Shown piece after piece: positions 8,768 to 20,345 of a stretch of 64,000 nt of DNA; the first letter of the stretch is position 1; each line of letters opens with the position of its first letter. The notes beneath the pieces were generated by a model. It was not told where the DNA came from, made no database searches, and saw only the letters and a list, made by a program, of their open reading frames with translations. The DNA is taken from the NCBI RefSeq assembly GCF_018324685.1, contig NZ_AP023354.1:744001-808000 (forward strand), written 5' to 3'. This stretch comes from Actinocatenispora sera. GTDB lineage: Bacteria; Actinomycetota; Actinomycetes; Mycobacteriales; Micromonosporaceae. A program made the translations under genes and the position numbers.

Positions 8768-11229
8768 TCAGCGGCCGGGTTCGTGGCGGCGGAGGGCGAG
8801 TCGGGTGGCGATCAGCAGCACGATGGTCTGGCCGACCAGCACGCCGGCGGCGATGAGCCACCGGCCGGAGTCGTGGTCCCACAGCGTGTCGTCCGGTGGG
8901 TCGGGCATGACCTTCTTGAGGTCGACGGTGGCCGCGGCCGCCGCGTAGGCCCACCGGGCCGGGGCGAGCCAGGACAGCTGGCTGACGACCGCCCGGCCGG
9001 CGACCGCGAACAGCCCACCGCTGAGTACCAGCTGCGCCATGACCAGCCCGACCAGGACCGGCATGGTCTGCTCCGTGGTCGACACGTACGCGCTGATCAG
9101 CAGGCCGAGCACGGTCGAGGCGAGGGTGACCAGCGCGACCGCGGCGACCAGCTCGACGGTCGGTGAGCCGAGCACCAGCGCCGCGGCCGGCCGCTTCGCG
9201 CCCCACAGCGCGACCAGCACGAACACCGTCGCCTGCGCGGCGTTCAGCACCGCGAACACCACCAGCTTGGCACCCAGGTACGCCCCGGGGGACAGGCCGA
9301 CCGCACGTTCTCGCCGGTAGATGGCGCGCTCGGCGACGAGCTCGCGGATGCCGCCGGCGAGCCCCATGAACACGCCGCCGATCACCAGGATGGTCAGCAG
9401 CTGGCCCGCCTCGGCGGAGCGGTGCAGCGCGTTGGCCGGCTTCGCCAGGCCGTCGTCGCCGGGCACCAGGTGGGCCAGCAGCGCCAGCCCGAGCGGCAGG
9501 CCGACCAGCAGCGACGCGTACAGCCGGTCGGCGAGGGTGACCGCGATGGTGCGGCGGGCGACGATCGCCAGCTGCCGCCAGAACCCCTGCCGGGAGCTCG
9601 CGGCGCCTGGCGCGTCCGGGTCGCCCGCCGGGGGCGGCGGCGCGATCCGGGCGGTCGGCTCGACCGGCGTGCGCGGCGTCGCGTGCTGCTGGAACCGGTC
9701 GGCCCATGCCTCCGGCTCGGTGGCGACCCGCTCGAACACCTCCGCGTACTCCTGGGCGCCGAAGAACGCGAGCAGCCCGTCCGGCGGGCCGAAGTAGCAG
9801 ACCCGACCGCCCCGGCCGAGTACCAGGATCCGGTCGCACAGGTTCAGGTGCAGCACGCTGTGGGTGACCACGCAGACGGTGCGGCCACCGTCGGCGAGGT
9901 CGCGCAGCGCCAGCATCACGTCCCGGTCCAGCGCCGGGTCCAGCCCGGACGTCGGCTCGTCCAGGAACAGCAGGGACGGCTCGGTGAGCAGCTCCAGCGC
10001 CACCGAGGTGCGCTTGCGCTGACCGCCGGAGAGGGTGCTGATCCGCTGGTCGGCGCGTTCGGTCAGGCCGAGCTTGGCGAGCACCTCGTCGATGCGCTGG
10101 TCGCGTTCGCGCGCCGAGACGTCGGCGCCGAACCGCAACGCCGCCGCGTACCGCAGGGCGCGGCGCACGGTGAGCTGCCGGTGCAGGATGTCGTCCTGCG
10201 GCACCAGGCCGATCCGGTGCCGCAGGTCGTCGTACTCCGCGTACAGGTCGCGTTCCTGGTAGCGGACGGTGCCGCGGGTCGCGGGCCGGATGCCGGTGAG
10301 CGCGCCGAGCAGGGTGGACTTGCCCGCGCCGCTCGGCCCGACCACCGCGAGCAGGCTCGACTCGGGCAGCTCGAACCCGACCTCGGCCAGCAGCGTGTGC
10401 GGCCCGGCGGTGACGGTGAGCGACTCGGCGCGCAGCGACACCCGCCCGGTGTCCACGTACTCGTACAGCATGGTGCCGTCGAAGACGAGTTGATGGTGCC
10501 CGGCGCCGACCACGTCGCCGGGCCGCAGCAGCGAGAAGGACACCCGCTGGCCGTTGACGAACGTGCCGTTGCGGGTGCCGAGGTCGACCACCTCGTACCC
10601 CCGGTCGACCCGGCGGAGTTCGGCGTGCCGCCGGGACACCAGCAGGTCGGTGAGCACGATGTCGTTCGCCGCGTCGCGGCCGATCCGCACCACCTCGCCC
10701 GCCCGGTACGACCCGGACGGGGTGCGGCCGACGACCGACGGCGGCACCACCGCCACCTGCGGCGCCGGCCCGGCCGGTGCCGGGGAGGCCGGCGGCGCGT
10801 TCGGGGTACGGGCGGCGGGCGGCGGCATGCCGAGCACGGGGCGCGGCACGGTCGCCGGGGCGCCGTCGGGCCGGCCCGGTACGACGGTCTCCGGGACGCC
10901 ACCGGGCCGGCCCGGTACGACGGTCGGCGACACCACGGAGGCCGGCCGGAGCTGGATCGGCACGCCGGTACTGGCATTGCCGAGCAGCAACGCCACCGAC
11001 TGCTCCACCGGGACGCGCTGCACGCGGCGACCGTTCAGGAACGTACCGTTGCTGCTGCCCAGGTCGCGGACCCACCAGCGGCCGTCGGCCCACTCCAGCG
11101 CCAGGTGCTGCCGGGACACCAGCGGGTCGTCGATCACCACCTGGCAGAGCGGGTCCCGGCCCACGATCGCGGCCGGGCCCCCGGCGTCGAACCGGTGCTC
11201 CGCCCCGCCGACGCCGACGAGCAGCTCGG

Positions 11230-11233
<4 letters not shown>
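8768..11233 (-). CDS. FHA-FHA ABC transporter (fused ATPase and permease), Rv1747-like
   Basis: The 821-residue half-transporter has two N-terminal phosphothreonine-binding FHA domains: about 20-80 with SRQHL and GSSNGTFLNGRRV, and about 190-245 with SRRHAEL and GTRNGTFVNGQRV. A Pro/Val-rich linker separates them and contains a repeated VVPGRPxG segment. An ABC ATPase follows (Walker A GPSGAGKST near 300, LSGGQRKR near 398, LLFLDEPTSGLD near 418), then an ABC-2 membrane domain (about 560-815). This order matches Mycobacterium tuberculosis Rv1747, whose FHA domains are phosphorylated by PknF, the kinase of the neighbouring gene. Here too the upstream kinase gene overlaps it by 4 nt (GTGA), with GGAGGAG just before the GTG start. 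FHA-dependent control of export by the kinase is a strong inference; the cargo is unknown. Confidence 0.95.
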
Positions 11234-13110
<1,877 letters not shown>

Positions 13111-13231
13111 GCGGATATCGTGCCAGACGACCGCATCCCGCCAGCCCCGGCGCGTGGCCCGGCCCGCGACGGTACGACTCCGGCCGCGCCGCGCCCGCGA
13201 ATTCGGCGGCGCCGGCGGTAGCGTGGCGCAG

Positions 13232-15355
13232 ATGAGCGAGGGTGCGATGGCGGAGCCGCCGGCGGCGAAGCGGGTGGCCAGCGAGCGGACGCAGCACGGC
13301 GACACGGTGGTGGACGAGTACGCCTGGTTGGCCGAGAAGGACAATCCGGACACGATCGCGTACCTGACCGCGGAGAACGCCTGGACCGAGCGGGCGACCG
13401 CGGGCGAGGCGAGCCTGCGGGACGAGATCTTCACCGAGATCAAGAGCCGGGTGCAGGAAACCGACCTGTCGGTGCCGGCCCGGCGGCACGGCTGGTGGTA
13501 CTACACCCGCACGGTCGAGGGTCAGCAGTACCCGATCCGGTGCCGGGTGGCGGCCGGCGACGATCCGACGCCGCCCGTGATCCAGCCCGGCGTTCCGGTG
13601 CCCGGCGAGCAGGTCCTGCTGGACGAGAACGAGCTCGCCGACGGTCACGACTTCTTCGCCCTCGGTACCTTCACCGTCACCGCCGACGGCCGCTACCTGG
13701 CCTACGCGGACGACTACGCCGGCGACGAGCGCTTCACGCTGCGGGTCAAGGACCTGCCCAGCGGCGAGCTGCTCGACGACGAGGTGCCGAACACGTCGTA
13801 CGGCGCGGCCTGGTCGGCCGACTCGACGCACCTGTTCTACCTGACCGTCGACGACGCGTGGCGGCCGGACAAGGTGTGGCGGCACCGGATCGGTACCAAG
13901 GCGGCCGAGGACGTGGTGGTCTACCAGGAGCCGGACGAGCGGTTCTGGGTCGGCGTCGGCCTGACCCGCTCGGAGCGGTACCTGCTGATCGAGTCGCACA
14001 GCAAGGTCACCAGCGAGGTCCGCTACCTCGCCGCGGACGACCCGACCGGCACGCCGACACTGGTGCGGGCCCGTAAGCAGGACGTCGAGTACGAGGTCGA
14101 CCACCAGATCATCCACAATGGACAAGACCGGTTCCTGGTGCTGCACAACGACTCCGAGGTGGGCGGCGGGGAGAACTTCGCGCTCGCCGCGGCGCCGGTG
14201 GACGCGCCGGGCGACTGGACGCCGATCATCGAGCACGCGGCGGACACCCGGCTGCTGGACTTCGACGTGTTCGCCGACCACCTCGTCGTGCACCGCCGGC
14301 ACAACGTGCTCACCGGCCTGCGGGTGTACCCGCTCGGCGCCGACGGCGCGCTCGGCACGCCACACGATATCGCCTTCACCGAGCCGATCTACACGGTCGA
14401 GCCGGACGCCAACCTGGAGTACGACACCGGCACGTTCCGGCTCACCTACGCCTCGCTCGTGACGCCGCGCTCGGTGTACGACTACGACCTCGCGCAGCGG
14501 CACCTGGTGCTGCGCAAGCGCCAGCCGGTGCTCGGCGGCTACGACCCGGACCAGTACGAGCAGTTCCGCGAGTGGGCGACCGCGCCGGACGGCACCAAGG
14601 TGCCGATCTCGGTGGTGGCACGCAAGGACCTGGTGCGCGACGGCAGCGCGCCGTGCCTGCTCTACGGCTACGGCTCGTACGAGATCTCCATCGACCCCGG
14701 CTTCCAGATCGACCGGCTGTCCCTCTTGGACAGAGGCTTCGTGTACGCCATCGCGCACATCCGCGGCGGCGGCGAGCTGGGCCGCCGGTGGTACGAGGAC
14801 GGCAAGATGCTGCACAAGAAGAACACCTTCGCCGACTTCGTCGCGTGCGCCCGCCGGATGGTCGAGGCCGGCTGGACCTCGACGCCGCGGCTCGCCGCGC
14901 TGGGCGGCTCGGCCGGCGGGCTGCTGATGGGCGCGGTGGTCAACGAGGCGCCCGACGCGTTCGGCGCGATCTACGCGGCGGTGCCGTTCGTCGACGCGCT
15001 CAACTCGATCCTCGACCCGTCGCTGCCGTTGACGGTCATCGAGTGGGACGAGTGGGGCGACCCGCTGCACGACGCCGAGGTCTACCGCTACATGAAGTCG
15101 TACTCGCCGTACGAGAACGTCGCCGCGGACGCGTCGAACTACCCGCCGATCTACGTCGAGACGAGCCTCAACGACACCCGGGTGCTCTACCACGAGCCGG
15201 CCAAGTGGGTGTCGAGGCTGCGCGCGAACGGCGCGTCGAACGTGCTGCTGTGGACGGAGATGGAGGCGGGTCACGGCGGGCGGTCCGGCCGCTACCAGGC
15301 CTGGCACGACAGGGCCCGCTGCTACGCCTGGATCATCGACACCGTGGCCCGCTGA
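13232..15355 (+). CDS. ptrB: Oligopeptidase B (S9A prolyl oligopeptidase family)
   Basis: This serine peptidase cleaves short peptides after basic residues. The 707-residue protein has an N-terminal seven-bladed beta-propeller (about 80-410) and a C-terminal alpha/beta-hydrolase domain. The catalytic triad is visible as Ser560 in GGSAGG, Asp648 in LNDTRVLYHEPAKW and His681 in EAGHGGRSGR. No signal peptide is present, so it is probably cytoplasmic. The start at 13232 has TAGCGT (13219-13224) 7 nt upstream, a leaderless arrangement. An alternative ATG at 13247 has GAGGG just upstream and would lose five residues. A strong palindromic hairpin follows the stop. Confidence 0.93.
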   Translation: MSEGAMAEPPAAKRVASERTQHGDTVVDEYAWLAEKDNPDTIAYLTAENAWTERATAGEASLRDEIFTEIKSRVQETDLSVPARRHGWWYYTRTVEGQQYPIRCRVAAGDDPTPPVIQPGVPVPGEQVLLDENELADGHDFFALGTFTVTADGRYLAYADDYAGDERFTLRVKDLPSGELLDDEVPNTSYGAAWSADSTHLFYLTVDDAWRPDKVWRHRIGTKAAEDVVVYQEPDERFWVGVGLTRSERYLLIESHSKVTSEVRYLAADDPTGTPTLVRARKQDVEYEVDHQIIHNGQDRFLVLHNDSEVGGGENFALAAAPVDAPGDWTPIIEHAADTRLLDFDVFADHLVVHRRHNVLTGLRVYPLGADGALGTPHDIAFTEPIYTVEPDANLEYDTGTFRLTYASLVTPRSVYDYDLAQRHLVLRKRQPVLGGYDPDQYEQFREWATAPDGTKVPISVVARKDLVRDGSAPCLLYGYGSYEISIDPGFQIDRLSLLDRGFVYAIAHIRGGGELGRRWYEDGKMLHKKNTFADFVACARRMVEAGWTSTPRLAALGGSAGGLLMGAVVNEAPDAFGAIYAAVPFVDALNSILDPSLPLTVIEWDEWGDPLHDAEVYRYMKSYSPYENVAADASNYPPIYVETSLNDTRVLYHEPAKWVSRLRANGASNVLLWTEMEAGHGGRSGRYQAWHDRARCYAWIIDTVAR

Positions 15356-15371
15356 ACCGGACAGCCTGAAC

Positions 15372-15407
15372 CGCGCCGGCGCGATGGGTGGCCAGCGCGC
15401 CGGCGCG
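15372..15407. terminator. Bidirectional hairpin between convergent genes
   Basis: The self-complementary 12-mer CGCGCCGGCGCG occurs twice, separated by 12 bases, giving a 12-bp perfect stem. It lies between oligopeptidase B (+) and the MarR gene (-) and could terminate both. There is no U-tract, as is common in actinobacteria. Confidence 0.65.
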
Positions 15408-15419
15408 CTAGGGTCTGCG

Positions 15420-15872
15420 TCACGATGAAGTGGCGCGGCAGGCGAGTACGTCGGCCAGCGGGCCGTCGGCGAAGACGGCGTGCAGCGTGGCCACCGCGGC
15501 CGGCACGTCGTGCCCGGCCAGCCGCTCGGCCCCCCACTCGAGCAACTCCCGTTGCGCCGCCAGGATTTCGGGCACCAACTTCCGGCCGGACGCGGTCAGG
15601 CTCAGCTCGACCCGGCGCCGGTCGGCGGGGGTGCGCCGGTCGACGTGGCCGGCCGCGACGAGCCGGTCGACGAGCCGGCTGGGGTGGCCGGACTCGGCGA
15701 TGATCAGCGCGCCGAGCTCCCGGAGCGCGAGCGGCTCCCGCGCTCCGATGATCAGGATCGCCTCGGCCTGCGCGTTGGTCACGCCCAGCGGCCGGTAGGC
15801 GTCGTTGGCGCGCCGGTCGATCTCCCGGTACGCGGCCTTGACCGCCTGGGCCAGCTCCAGAACTTCCACCAT
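15420..15872 (-). CDS. MarR-family transcriptional regulator
   Basis: The 150-residue winged-helix regulator has recognition-helix region LRELGALIIAESGHPSRLVDRLVAAGHVDRRTPADRRRVELSLT in MarR style, including the wing DRRRVELSLT. TAGGAT lies 7 nt before the ATG at 15872, so its transcript is probably leaderless. It is divergent from a dienelactone hydrolase gene. The 85-bp intergenic region contains a near-perfect 12-bp inverted repeat (15897-15927) that is the probable operator for both genes. The ligand is unknown; an aromatic or quinone-like compound would fit the flanking hydrolase and quinone oxidoreductase (inference). Confidence 0.92.
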   Translation of the reverse strand: MVEVLELAQAVKAAYREIDRRANDAYRPLGVTNAQAEAILIIGAREPLALRELGALIIAESGHPSRLVDRLVAAGHVDRRTPADRRRVELSLTASGRKLVPEILAAQRELLEWGAERLAGHDVPAAVATLHAVFADGPLADVLACRATSS

Positions 15873-15896
15873 GACCGCGATCCTACTTGTGATCGG

Positions 15897-15927
15897 TGAC
15901 TGGTCATGCTTTACTCATGACTAGTCA
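15897..15927. promoter_or_regulatory. MarR-type operator (12-bp inverted repeat)
   Basis: TGACTGGTCATG and CATGACTAGTCA are separated by 7 bp and match as an inverted repeat at 11 of 12 positions. The site lies between the divergent MarR and dienelactone hydrolase genes in an unusually A+T-rich patch. Binding by the adjacent MarR protein would cover both promoters (inference). Confidence 0.75.
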
Positions 15928-15957
15928 TCAGTTCACATATCATCAATTGGACGAGGC

Positions 15958-16647
15958 ATGAGTGTCGAACCTGCCGGCCACCTGGCCACTCCGTCCGGCC
16001 GTGGCCCCTGGCCCGGCGTCGTCGTCATCCACGAGGCGTACGGGCTGAACGACGACATCCGGGCCCATTGCGAGCGGCTGGCCCGCACCGGTTACCTGGC
16101 CTTCGCCCCCGACCTGCACCGCGGCCCGCGGCTGCGCTGCCTGGTCCGCTCCTTCCGCGACCTGTCCGCCCAGAGCGGCCAGACCTTCACCGACGTCGAG
16201 CAGTCGCGACAGTGGTTGCTCGACCGGCCGGACTGCACCGGCCGGATCGGCATCATCGGCTTCTGCCTGGGCGGTGGGTTCGCGTTGCTGGCCGCCGCCC
16301 AGTCGGACTACGCGGTCGCCGCGGTCAACTACGGGCAGGTGCCGAAGGACGCCACCGAGGTGCTCGCCGGCGCGTGCCCGATCGTCGGCTCGTACGGCGG
16401 CCTGGACCGCACGCTGCGCGGCGCGGCCGACACGCTGAGCACCACCCTGACCGAGATCGGCGTGGAACACGACGTCCGGGAGTACCCCGAGGCGGGTCAC
16501 GGCTTCCTCAACCGCACCAAGCCGGTGCTGCCGGCCCGGGTCGTCGCCCGCGCGGGGTTCCGCGGACCGGAGGCCGCCGACGCGTGGCAGCGCATCGAGT
16601 CGTTCTTCGCCGCGCACCTCCCGCCGGTCCGGGCCGGCGTCGACTGA
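15958..16647 (+). CDS. Dienelactone hydrolase family protein
   Basis: The 229-residue alpha/beta-hydrolase has the dienelactone hydrolase triad: Cys103 in GFCLGGG, Asp150 in GGLDRT and His181 in EAGHGF. Glu in VIHEAYGLN matches the conserved VxxHE motif. Enzymes of this family open lactones or cleave ester-like bonds in aromatic degradation and detoxification. It is divergent from the MarR regulator across a shared operator. ATG at 15958 is the first start of the frame; the nearby GAGG is only 1 nt away, so initiation may be atypical. A quinone oxidoreductase follows 126 bp downstream in the same direction. Confidence 0.9.
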   Translation: MSVEPAGHLATPSGRGPWPGVVVIHEAYGLNDDIRAHCERLARTGYLAFAPDLHRGPRLRCLVRSFRDLSAQSGQTFTDVEQSRQWLLDRPDCTGRIGIIGFCLGGGFALLAAAQSDYAVAAVNYGQVPKDATEVLAGACPIVGSYGGLDRTLRGAADTLSTTLTEIGVEHDVREYPEAGHGFLNRTKPVLPARVVARAGFRGPEAADAWQRIESFFAAHLPPVRAGVD

Positions 16648-16773
16648 ACCGGCCGAGCTGCCCGCGCGATCCGGGAACTCCGAGAAACCCCTGGAGCCGC
16701 CGTGGGTCGCGTCCGGCGAGCCGGAACCGGGCGCGCTCCACGGCTCCCACCCCTGCCAACAGAGGAGATCGAC

Positions 16774-17706
16774 ATGCGCATGGTGACCCAACGGGTGTTC
16801 GGCGGCCCGGAGGTGCTGGAGCTCGCCGAGGCCGAGCCGCCCGTACCGTTGCCGACCGAGGTGCTCGTGCAGGTGCGGGCCGCCGGGGTGAACCCGGTCG
16901 ACGCGAACATCCGGGCCGGGCGCTTCCCGCAGTACGGGCAGCCGCCCTTCACGCTGGGCTGGGACGTGTCCGGCGTGGTCACGGCGAGGGCGCACGGGGT
17001 GACCCGGTTCGCCGTCGGCGACGAGGTGTTCGGGTTGCCGCTGTTTCCCCGTCGGGTCGACGCCTACGCCGAGTACGTGGCGGTGCCGGCGCGGCAGCTC
17101 GTCCGCAAGCCGGCCGTCCTCGACCACGTTTCGGCCGCCGCCTTGCCGCTGGCGGGACTGACCGCGTGGCAGAGCCTGGTGGACACCGCTCACCTGACCG
17201 CCGGCGAGCGGGTACTCGTCCACGCCGGCGGCGGCGGGGTCGGGCACCTGGCGGTACAGATCGCGAAAGCGCGCGGGGGCTACGTGATCGCGACGGCCAG
17301 CGGCGCCAAGCGCGACTTCGTCGCCTCGCTCGGCGCGGACGAGGTGATCGACTACCGCGCGGTGGACTTCGACACCGCGGTCAAGGACGTCGACGTGGTG
17401 CTGGACACCGTCGGGGGCGCCACCGCGGAGCGGTCGATCGACGTGCTCCGGCCGGGAGGGTTGCTGCTGACCATCGTCGGCCACCACGACGCCGCACTGG
17501 CGGAGCGTACCGAGCAAGCCGGCCGGCGGTTCGCCGGAATCGGCGTGGAGCCCGACCCTGCCGGGCTCGACCACCTGGTCGAGCTGGTCGAGGAGGGCCG
17601 GCTGCGGGTGTACGGGGAACACGTCTTCCCGTTCGCGCGTGCCGCCGACGCGCACCGGTTGATCGAGACCGGCAGTACGAGGGGAAAGATCGTGCTGACG
17701 CCGTGA
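16774..17706 (+). CDS. NAD(P)H:quinone oxidoreductase, zeta-crystallin-like MDR family
   Basis: The 310-residue medium-chain dehydrogenase/reductase lacks the zinc-binding Cys/His ligands of alcohol dehydrogenases. The catalytic GroES-like domain is at about 1-125. The Rossmann domain contains HAGGGGVGHLAVQIAKARGG for NADP(H) binding and ends in the typical GSTRGKIVLTP. Such enzymes reduce quinones or reactive enones using NADPH. AGAGGAGA lies 5 nt before the ATG at 16774. Its position after the MarR-controlled hydrolase suggests a shared detoxification role (inference). Confidence 0.9.
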   Translation: MRMVTQRVFGGPEVLELAEAEPPVPLPTEVLVQVRAAGVNPVDANIRAGRFPQYGQPPFTLGWDVSGVVTARAHGVTRFAVGDEVFGLPLFPRRVDAYAEYVAVPARQLVRKPAVLDHVSAAALPLAGLTAWQSLVDTAHLTAGERVLVHAGGGGVGHLAVQIAKARGGYVIATASGAKRDFVASLGADEVIDYRAVDFDTAVKDVDVVLDTVGGATAERSIDVLRPGGLLLTIVGHHDAALAERTEQAGRRFAGIGVEPDPAGLDHLVELVEEGRLRVYGEHVFPFARAADAHRLIETGSTRGKIVLTP

Positions 17707-17773
17707 GTCAGCCGCCGACGACGGCGGCCAGCTGGCCGGGGACGTGAGCTGGACGCCAACCGGCCGCTTGCCG

Positions 17774-18727
17774 TCAGGGGGCGACCAGGGTGGCCAGTTG
17801 GGCCGGGTCGAGGTTGCCGCCGGAGACGACGGCGACGGTGCGGCCGGACGGCAGCTCGTCGGCGTGGTGCAGGTAGGCGGCGAGGGTGGTCGCACCGGAC
17901 GGTTCGGCGACCAGGTTCGCCTGGCGGGCGAGCACCCCCACCGCGTCCCGGATCTCGTCCTCGGCGACGGTGACGATGCCGTCCAGGTGCGCGGTCAGGT
18001 GCGCCAGGGTCAGCTCGGACAGCCCGGTGCGCATCCCGTCCGCGATCGTCGCGTACCGCTGCTCGTCCGGGTAGGGCACCAGTCGGCCGGCGGCGAGCGA
18101 GTCCCGGGCGTCCGGCGCGACCGCCGGCTCCACCCCGTACACCGCGGTCTGCGGCGAGAGCGCCTTGATCGCGGTACTCACGCCGGAGGCGAGACCGCCG
18201 CCACCGACCTGCACGAGTACCACGTCGGCGTCCGCGGCGTCGGCGAGGATCTCCAGCCCGACGGTGCCCTGGCCGGCGATCACGTCCCGATGGTCGAACG
18301 GCGGGATCACCGCCATCCCCCGCTCGGCGGCGATCCGCTCGGTGGCGTCGGCGCGCTCGCTGCCGGGCACCAGGACGACCTCGGCGCCGAGCTCGCGGAC
18401 CGCCTCGATCTTGATCGGCGGCGCAACGTCCGGGATCACCACGACGGAGGGCACCCCGAACAGCGCCGCGGCGTAGGCGACCGCACGGCCGTGGTTGCCG
18501 GACGAGTGGGTGACGACACCGGCCTTGCGCGCCTCGTCGGGCAGCACCGCGATGGCGTGGTACGCGCCGCGCAGCTTGAACGCGCCGACCGGCTGCAGGT
18601 TCTCGGGCTTGAGCCAGAGCTGCCGGCCGGGCTGCGACCACGGCTGGGGCAGCAGCGGGGTGCGGACCACGACGCCGGTGAGAACCTCCGCGGCGGCGCG
18701 GATGTCGTCGATGGTCACCAGTTTCAT
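17774..18727 (-). CDS. PLP-dependent threonine/serine dehydratase (or serine racemase)
   Basis: The 317-residue fold-type II PLP enzyme has Lys51 in GAFKLRGA as the Schiff-base residue, the substrate loop SSGNHG, and the phosphate-binding GGGG near residue 177. It lacks the C-terminal ACT-like regulatory domain of biosynthetic IlvA, so a catabolic dehydratase or a serine racemase is more likely. ATG at 18727 has GAGGGGG upstream. Downstream it ends 67 bp from the convergent quinone oxidoreductase. Upstream lies GATCAA element copy 2. Confidence 0.9.
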   Translation of the reverse strand: MKLVTIDDIRAAAEVLTGVVVRTPLLPQPWSQPGRQLWLKPENLQPVGAFKLRGAYHAIAVLPDEARKAGVVTHSSGNHGRAVAYAAALFGVPSVVVIPDVAPPIKIEAVRELGAEVVLVPGSERADATERIAAERGMAVIPPFDHRDVIAGQGTVGLEILADAADADVVLVQVGGGGLASGVSTAIKALSPQTAVYGVEPAVAPDARDSLAAGRLVPYPDEQRYATIADGMRTGLSELTLAHLTAHLDGIVTVAEDEIRDAVGVLARQANLVAEPSGATTLAAYLHHADELPSGRTVAVVSGGNLDPAQLATLVAP

Positions 18728-18846
18728 GGCGCAGCCCCCTCTTCGTACGTTCCGCCTGTGATCCTGCCGCCTGGATCGTGCGACCGGGCCGGTCCGCGGC
18801 AGATCTCACAGCAGCCCCGCCCGCCGCGCCGAGCTGCACCACCCGG

Positions 18847-18964
18847 TTGATCAAGGGCCCAGGCAGTTGATCAAGGGATCCGGTCACGTCGACCGAGAAG
18901 AACGCGTCGCGATCCCTTGATCAACTCACTGGGGCCTTGATCAACGCACTGGGGCCTTGATCAA
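18847..18964. repeat. GATCAA inverted-repeat array, copy 2
   Basis: Two TTGATCAAGGG units (GATC at 18849 and 18869) face three reverse units (18919, 18939, 18959), all at 20-bp spacing. The core pair at 18867-18924 reads TTGATCAAGGGATC, then 30 bases, then GATCCCTTGATCAA, with 50 bp between GATC sites exactly as in the other copies. It lies 39 bp beyond the stop of the aminotransferase gene and upstream of the dehydratase gene. Confidence 0.88.
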
Positions 18965-19002
18965 CTCACCGGGGGCCTGGCCGACACCGGGGCGGGGCGC
19001 GG

Positions 19003-20244
19003 TCAGCGGCGGAGGTCGGTGAGGGCGGCCCAGATGCCGTCGGCGAGCAGGCGTACCTCGTCGTCGGACATCACGAAGGCCGGGGACACCTGGATGCCAC
19101 CGGCGCCGACCGCGCGGGTGGTCACCGCCTGCTTGCGCAGCGCCTTGACCAGCTGCGGCGCCAGCGCCGGCTCGGTGAGCTGGACCGCGGCGACCGCGCC
19201 GACACCGGCGCGTACCTCGGCGACGAGGTTGTGCTCGGTGAGCCGGCCGAGCTGCTTGGCCAGGCTGGACTCCAGCCGCTTCGACTCGGCGAGCAGCTGC
19301 TCGCGCTCCAGCAGGTCCAGGTTGCGCAGCGCCACCGCGCACGCCGCCGGGTGCCCCGAGTACGTGTAGCCGTGCCGCCACCACACCCCGGCGCCGGGAC
19401 GGAAGAACGGCTCGGCCACGTGCTCGGCGGCGATCACCGCGCCGAGCGGCAGGTACCCGGAGGTGATGCCCTTGGCGCAGGTGATCAGGTCGGGTTCGAG
19501 GTGGAACCGGGTACTGGCGAACCAGTCGCCGCCGATCCGGCCGAACCCGGTGACCACCTCGTCGGCGACGAACAGCACGCCGTACTCCCGGCACACCTGG
19601 CGGGCGGCGGTCAGGTAGCCCTCGGCCGGCGGGTACACGCCGCCGGCGCCGATCACCGGCTCGCAGAAGAACGCGGCGACCCGGCCGGGGCCGATCCGTT
19701 CGATCGTGGCGCGCAGCTCGTCCACCGAGTCCCGGTCGACCACCGCGGTGTCGGCCATCAGCTCGCCGTAGTCGGCCCGGTTGCCCGGGATCCCGGCGAG
19801 GGCGGTGCCGGCCACGTGCATCCCGTGGTACGCGTTGGTCCGGGAGATGAGCACCGTGCGCTCGGGCGCGCCGAGCTCGTGCCAGTACCGGCGGACGAGC
19901 TTCGCCGCGCTGTCCACCGAGTCGGAGCCGCCGGAGGTGAAGAAGACCTTCGCGTTCGGCATCGGGGCGAGCGACGCGACCCGTTCGGCCGCGTCGATCG
20001 TGGTGCGCACCGCCATGTCACCGAACGAGGAGTAGGCGGCCAGGGTGCGCAGCTGGTCGGCGGCGGCCTCGGCCAGCTCGCGCCGGCCGTGCCCGACGTT
20101 CGCGAACCACAGCCCGGCGGTCGCGTCCAGGTAGCGGCGGTCGTTCTCGTCGAACACCCAGACGCCCTCGCCGCGGGAGAGCACGAACTCCCCCGCCGAC
20201 TCGACGTCGCCCATGTCCGCGAACGGATGCCAGAACGCGCCCAT
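19003..20244 (-). CDS. Class III (omega) aminotransferase
   Basis: The 413-residue PLP aminotransferase of fold type I transfers an omega- or beta-amino group, typically to pyruvate or 2-oxoglutarate. Markers are FFTSGGSDSVDSAAKLVR (cofactor phosphate site), NAYHGMH, FVADEVVTGFGRIG with the PLP-contacting Asp, and the Schiff-base Lys near 258 in CAKGITSGYLPLGA. It begins with HPFADM, as other class III aminotransferases that use aliphatic amines or beta-alanine do. ATG at 20244 is favoured because GAGGGGG lies 6 nt upstream. The substrate cannot be fixed from sequence. Confidence 0.9.
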   Translation of the reverse strand: MGAFWHPFADMGDVESAGEFVLSRGEGVWVFDENDRRYLDATAGLWFANVGHGRRELAEAAADQLRTLAAYSSFGDMAVRTTIDAAERVASLAPMPNAKVFFTSGGSDSVDSAAKLVRRYWHELGAPERTVLISRTNAYHGMHVAGTALAGIPGNRADYGELMADTAVVDRDSVDELRATIERIGPGRVAAFFCEPVIGAGGVYPPAEGYLTAARQVCREYGVLFVADEVVTGFGRIGGDWFASTRFHLEPDLITCAKGITSGYLPLGAVIAAEHVAEPFFRPGAGVWWRHGYTYSGHPAACAVALRNLDLLEREQLLAESKRLESSLAKQLGRLTEHNLVAEVRAGVGAVAAVQLTEPALAPQLVKALRKQAVTTRAVGAGGIQVSPAFVMSDDEVRLLADGIWAALTDLRR

Positions 20245-20345
20245 CCTCAACCCCCTCGTACCGCCGTTGCGGCGACCGTACCGCGCGGCCGGCGGCGTGG
20301 TCGGAGACGGGGCGGGGCTGGAGTGCCGGCGTCGCGGGCGGCGGC

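Noticed and set aside
20245-20250. TTG start for the class III aminotransferase
   Set aside because: ATG at 20244 has better spacing to GAGGGGG and matches the family start.
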